Of a DNA stretch of 7,495 nt, positions 5,540-7,495 are shown piece by piece. Position numbers and translations under genes: made by a program. Source of the stretch: Nautiliaceae bacterium (GTDB taxonomy: Bacteria > Campylobacterota > Campylobacteria > Campylobacterales > Nautiliaceae); NCBI GenBank assembly GCA_027063075.1, contig JAMOSM010000122.1, positions 1-7,495 of the forward strand, read 5' to 3'. The notes under the pieces were generated by a model. That model did no database searches, was not told the origin of the DNA, and saw only the letters and a program-made list of their open reading frames with translations. Numbering within the stretch: the first letter of the stretch is position 1; every line of letters begins with the position of its first letter.

Positions 5540-6367
5540 TTAGAAGCTAAGTTTTACTTCTGTTTTATTTAAATTTAAAAACGCCTCTTCAGGAGTAGAA
5601 CCGCAAGCTATATTAATAAGCTGAGTTATTTGGACAATTGGCTCATCATATCCATCCATCGCTTTATGACAAAGCGGACACGGAGTTGCAACAATATCTG
5701 CTCCAGCTTCTTTTGCACCATCAAGAGGTTTTATGGCAAGTCTCTCTTTTTGTTCAGGGTCTGTAAATCTTGCGTGATATCCACAACAAGTCTGTTCATT
5801 TTTATACCCATCAACCACTTCAACTCCAAGAGGTTTTAAAATTTCTTGAAGGACTGTCGGGTTTTCCGGGTCATCGAGTGCAACTTCATTTGGAGCAAGC
5901 ACGTGACATCCGTAATAAGGAGCTATTTTAATTCCACTTAGTTTTCTTTTAATTCTTTTTTTATACTCATCCATTCCAATAAAATCTCTTATAAGATTTA
6001 ACGTATGATAAATTTTAGCAGTACCTTTATACTCAAGCCCCTCCTCAGCTAAAATTTCATTAATTTTTTCTTTAAGTTCCGGGTTACTATCAAGTGCAAG
6101 CTTTGTTTTTGCAATAATCATATAACAAGTATTACAAGGAGTATATAAATCAACCCCTTTTTCTTCTGCTAAAGCAATATTTCTTGCATTTAATCCATAT
6201 ACTATTTTTTTGTTAGTCTCATCAATAACTCCCCCACCACAACAAGCGGCTCTTTCAAGAAGTATTCCCTCAACTCCCATTTTATTTAAAAAATCAGTTG
6301 TTATATCATAATTATGTATATCAGCACCTTGAAAACAACATCCAGGATAAATTCCTATTTTTTTCAT
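5540..6367 (-). CDS. Two-CCG-domain (HdrB/MfrE-like) subunit of a fumarate reductase-type complex
   Basis: This 275-residue protein has two tandem CCG cysteine domains as in heterodisulfide reductase HdrB, and matches the E subunit of SdhABE/MfrABE-type enzymes, which anchor the complex and pass electrons to or from quinone or thiol carriers. Domain one has C10-C11 (YPGCC), C42-C43 (CCGGG) and C78xxC81. Domain two has C154 (YYGCH), C194-C195 (TCCGYHARF) and C230xxC233 (TPCPLC). The spacings fit Cx(31-39)CCx(34-36)CxxC in both domains, so both could hold the unusual non-cubane [4Fe-4S] clusters known from HdrB. There is no signal peptide and no long hydrophobic helix. Its ATG overlaps the B subunit stop as TAATG, with AAAAGGAA inside that gene. 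Alternatives are LutA- or GlcF-like roles, but the neighbouring B subunit favours fumarate reductase. No A subunit is adjacent. Confidence 0.87.
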   Translation of the reverse strand: MKKIGIYPGCCFQGADIHNYDITTDFLNKMGVEGILLERAACCGGGVIDETNKKIVYGLNARNIALAEEKGVDLYTPCNTCYMIIAKTKLALDSNPELKEKINEILAEEGLEYKGTAKIYHTLNLIRDFIGMDEYKKRIKRKLSGIKIAPYYGCHVLAPNEVALDDPENPTVLQEILKPLGVEVVDGYKNEQTCCGYHARFTDPEQKERLAIKPLDGAKEAGADIVATPCPLCHKAMDGYDEPIVQITQLINIACGSTPEEAFLNLNKTEVKLSF

Positions 6368-7326
6368 TATAGTTCCTTTTCAAGTTTTTTAATAAAGTTT
6401 TGGAATTTTTTAATATCTTTAAACGGTTTAGGTCCAAATTCATCTTCACTCATACCTCTGCTTCTAAACTCAACTTCAAGTTTTTTAGTAATAGCTTCTC
6501 CTTTTTCGTCACCAAACGCAACTTCAGGTAAATGCCATTTATCAATTTGTCCTGTTTCATAAACAGTAGCAAACCAGAATTTAGCACGTCTTGTAGCAAT
6601 ATTTTCTTCTCCTGTATCTTTTGCTATTCTTCTAAGCTCTAAAATGTCGTCTCCAGGTTTTACGCCTTTAGGACATGCTGCAAGACACATTTGACATTGA
6701 ACACACTCCCAAATTCCATGGTCTTCAGCAAGCTTTATTCTCTCTTCAACATCCATTCCGTCACGCGTATCCATTATAAACCTAAACACTTTTGTAAGTT
6801 GAAAAGGCCCTAAGTATTTTTCATCGCCCTCAAGTGCATTACACTGACCATAACACGCCATACACAAAATACAGTCGGTTTGTTTATCGTATCTTGCAAA
6901 CTCTTCAGGAAGTACAAGTGATTCAACTTTATTGTTATCAGGCACAACTTTTGGATCCGGAACAAGATACGGTTTAACTTTTTTAAATTTTTCAAATGCT
7001 GGTTCTTGATCAACTACGAGGTCTCTGACTACCGGCAGGTGATGAAGTGGCTCAATTTTAATTACACCGTTTTTAATTTTGTCTTTTGCCTGAATTTTAC
7101 AAGCAAGTCCTGCCCTACCGTTTATAATCATTGCACAGCTACCACAAATAGCACTTCTACAAAACGCCCTAAAAGTCAAAGTAGAATCAATTTTATCTTT
7201 AATATACATCAAAAGTTCAAGCACAGTTAAACTATCTTCAACCTCTACTTCAAAATCTTGCCAAAAAGATTCTTTTGTCTCAGGATTAAATCTTTTTATT
7301 TTTGCAGTGTATTTAATTTTTTCCAT
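6367..7326 (-). CDS. frdB: Fumarate reductase/succinate dehydrogenase-type iron-sulfur subunit (B), MfrB-like
   Basis: This 319-residue subunit would carry electrons between a flavoprotein and the E subunit during fumarate reduction or succinate oxidation. The [2Fe-2S] domain has C56, C61, C64 and C76 (FCRSAICGSC, then ACK), followed by EPLHHLPVVRDLVVD (92-106), typical of the family. The C-terminal domain has C152, C155, C158, C162 (CILCMACYGQC) and C208, C211, C214, C218-Pro (CVQCQMCLAACP). The extra Cys in the last set suggests a [4Fe-4S] in place of the classical [3Fe-4S], as described for E-type (SdhABE) enzymes. About 100 residues follow, longer than classical FrdB but consistent with the roughly 320-residue MfrB proteins as I recall them. 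AAGGA lies six bases before the ATG. It heads the run of minus-strand genes, divergent from tRNA-Arg. Whether it serves FrdABE, MfrABE or another complex cannot be told without its A subunit. Confidence 0.9.
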   Translation of the reverse strand: MEKIKYTAKIKRFNPETKESFWQDFEVEVEDSLTVLELLMYIKDKIDSTLTFRAFCRSAICGSCAMIINGRAGLACKIQAKDKIKNGVIKIEPLHHLPVVRDLVVDQEPAFEKFKKVKPYLVPDPKVVPDNNKVESLVLPEEFARYDKQTDCILCMACYGQCNALEGDEKYLGPFQLTKVFRFIMDTRDGMDVEERIKLAEDHGIWECVQCQMCLAACPKGVKPGDDILELRRIAKDTGEENIATRRAKFWFATVYETGQIDKWHLPEVAFGDEKGEAITKKLEVEFRSRGMSEDEFGPKPFKDIKKFQNFIKKLEKEL

Positions 7327-7348
7327 TTTCCATCCTTTAGACTTCTTT

Positions 7349-7359
7349 ATTGTATCATA
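7349..7359 (-). promoter_or_regulatory. Candidate -10 region for the B-E gene pair
   Basis: On the minus strand 7359-7349 reads TATGATACAAT, offering TATGAT (7359-7354) or TACAAT (7354-7349) as a -10 box, 23-30 bp before the ATG at 7326. Upstream is T-rich without a clear -35, as is common in Campylobacterota. This is the only intergenic space ahead of the operon-like run. Confidence 0.4.
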
Positions 7360-7369
7360 ATTTTTTACA

Positions 7370-7392
7370 AAAAAGATAAATTTTATCTTTTT
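7370..7392. repeat. Perfect 23-bp palindrome between divergent promoters
   Basis: AAAAAGATAAA (7370-7380) and TTTATCTTTTT (7382-7392) are exact inverted arms of 11 bp around a single central T (7381). It lies upstream of the -10 candidates of both the minus-strand B-E genes and the plus-strand tRNA-Arg, where a dimeric regulator could bind. It is AT-rich (one G-C pair per arm), so chance or DNA bending is possible. Confidence 0.45.
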
Positions 7393-7410
7393 ATAATTTT
7401 TTCTAAAATT

Positions 7411-7419
7411 TGTTATAAT
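7411..7419 (+). promoter_or_regulatory. Extended -10 promoter of tRNA-Arg
   Basis: TGTTATAAT (7411-7419) is an exact match to the extended -10 TGnTATAAT, ending 10 bp before the tRNA 5' end at 7430. The upstream sequence has periodic T-runs and no clear -35, matching the sigma-70 promoter style reported for Campylobacter. Confidence 0.65.
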
Positions 7420-7429
7420 TACATTTAAT

Positions 7430-7495
7430 CTCCCGGTAGCTCAGTTGGATAGAGCGTCGGATTCCTAATCCGAAGGTCGTGGGTTCAAGTCCCGC
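7430..7495 (+). tRNA. tRNA-Arg (anticodon CCU), 3' end cut by window
   Basis: The cloverleaf reads through position 65: acceptor 5' strand CTCCCGG (7430-7436), TA, D-arm GCTC/GAGC with loop AGTTGGATA, anticodon stem TCGGA/TCCGA with loop TTCCTAA, variable AGGTC, and T-arm GTGGG/CCCGC with loop TTCAAGT. The anticodon CCT is at 7464-7466 and reads AGG arginine codons. The 3' acceptor strand lies beyond the right edge, so the 5' boundary, which would give an unusual first base C, is set from the arm geometry only. Confidence 0.93.

Noticed and set aside
5521..5561. Possible rho-independent terminator after the E subunit gene: AGAAG/CTTCT pairing over the stop codon followed by a T-rich run on the sense strand.
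   Set aside because: The stem is only 5 bp with a 10-base loop and competing pairings, and the T-run is interrupted by C, so it is too weak to call.
6810..7013. Minus-strand open frame of 67 codons within the B subunit gene.
   Set aside because: Out-of-frame overlap with a gene that has all of its cluster cysteines; no independent evidence.
7430..7495. tRNA-Arg as an integration site for a mobile element.
   Set aside because: The 3' end is outside the window and no integrase, att repeat or foreign-looking gene is visible on this side.

Overview
This AT-rich window carries ten protein-coding genes, all on the minus strand, and one tRNA gene on the plus strand that is cut by the right edge. 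Spacing is tight, with stop/start overlaps and purine-rich ribosome-binding sites throughout. The high Lys/Glu/Ile content, the B+E type fumarate reductase subunits, the stand-alone Aer-type PAS proteins and the thiL/EI24/truD neighbourhood suggest a Campylobacterota (epsilonproteobacterial) genome. A thermophilic, chemolithoautotrophic Nautiliales member (Nautilia/Caminibacter-like) is my best guess. This is inferred from composition and protein style, not from a database match.

In minus-strand transcription order (right to left): (i) 7326-5540, a redox pair made of a fumarate reductase/succinate dehydrogenase-type iron-sulfur subunit (B) and a two-CCG-domain, HdrB/MfrE-like cysteine protein (E), joined by a TAATG junction; (ii) 5492-4250, a small degenerate protein-kinase-fold protein whose 3' end overlaps a second, shorter B-type iron-sulfur paralog by 26 nt; (iii) 4240-3235, two adjacent paralogous PAS proteins of the Aer/CetB kind; (iv) 3238-669, thiL (thiamine-phosphate kinase, ATGA overlap with the second PAS gene), an EI24/CysZ-like membrane protein, and truD (tRNA pseudouridine-13 synthase); (v) 608-1, the first 202 codons of a FieF-like cation diffusion facilitator transporter, with its own promoter. 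tRNA-Arg(CCU) is divergent from the B-E pair. The 103 bp between them hold an 11-bp-arm palindrome and candidate promoters on both strands.

The right half reads as a redox electron-transfer and redox-sensing cluster, the left half as ordinary housekeeping. The most unusual features are: the B+E pair has no flavoprotein (A) subunit next to it; a second B paralog is tied to a kinase-like protein that lacks the HRD aspartate; and two PAS sensors with near-identical DNA segments lie beside these genes without a chemoreceptor partner. No intergenic stretch exceeds about 105 bp, and I see no CRISPR array, insertion sequence or phage gene.
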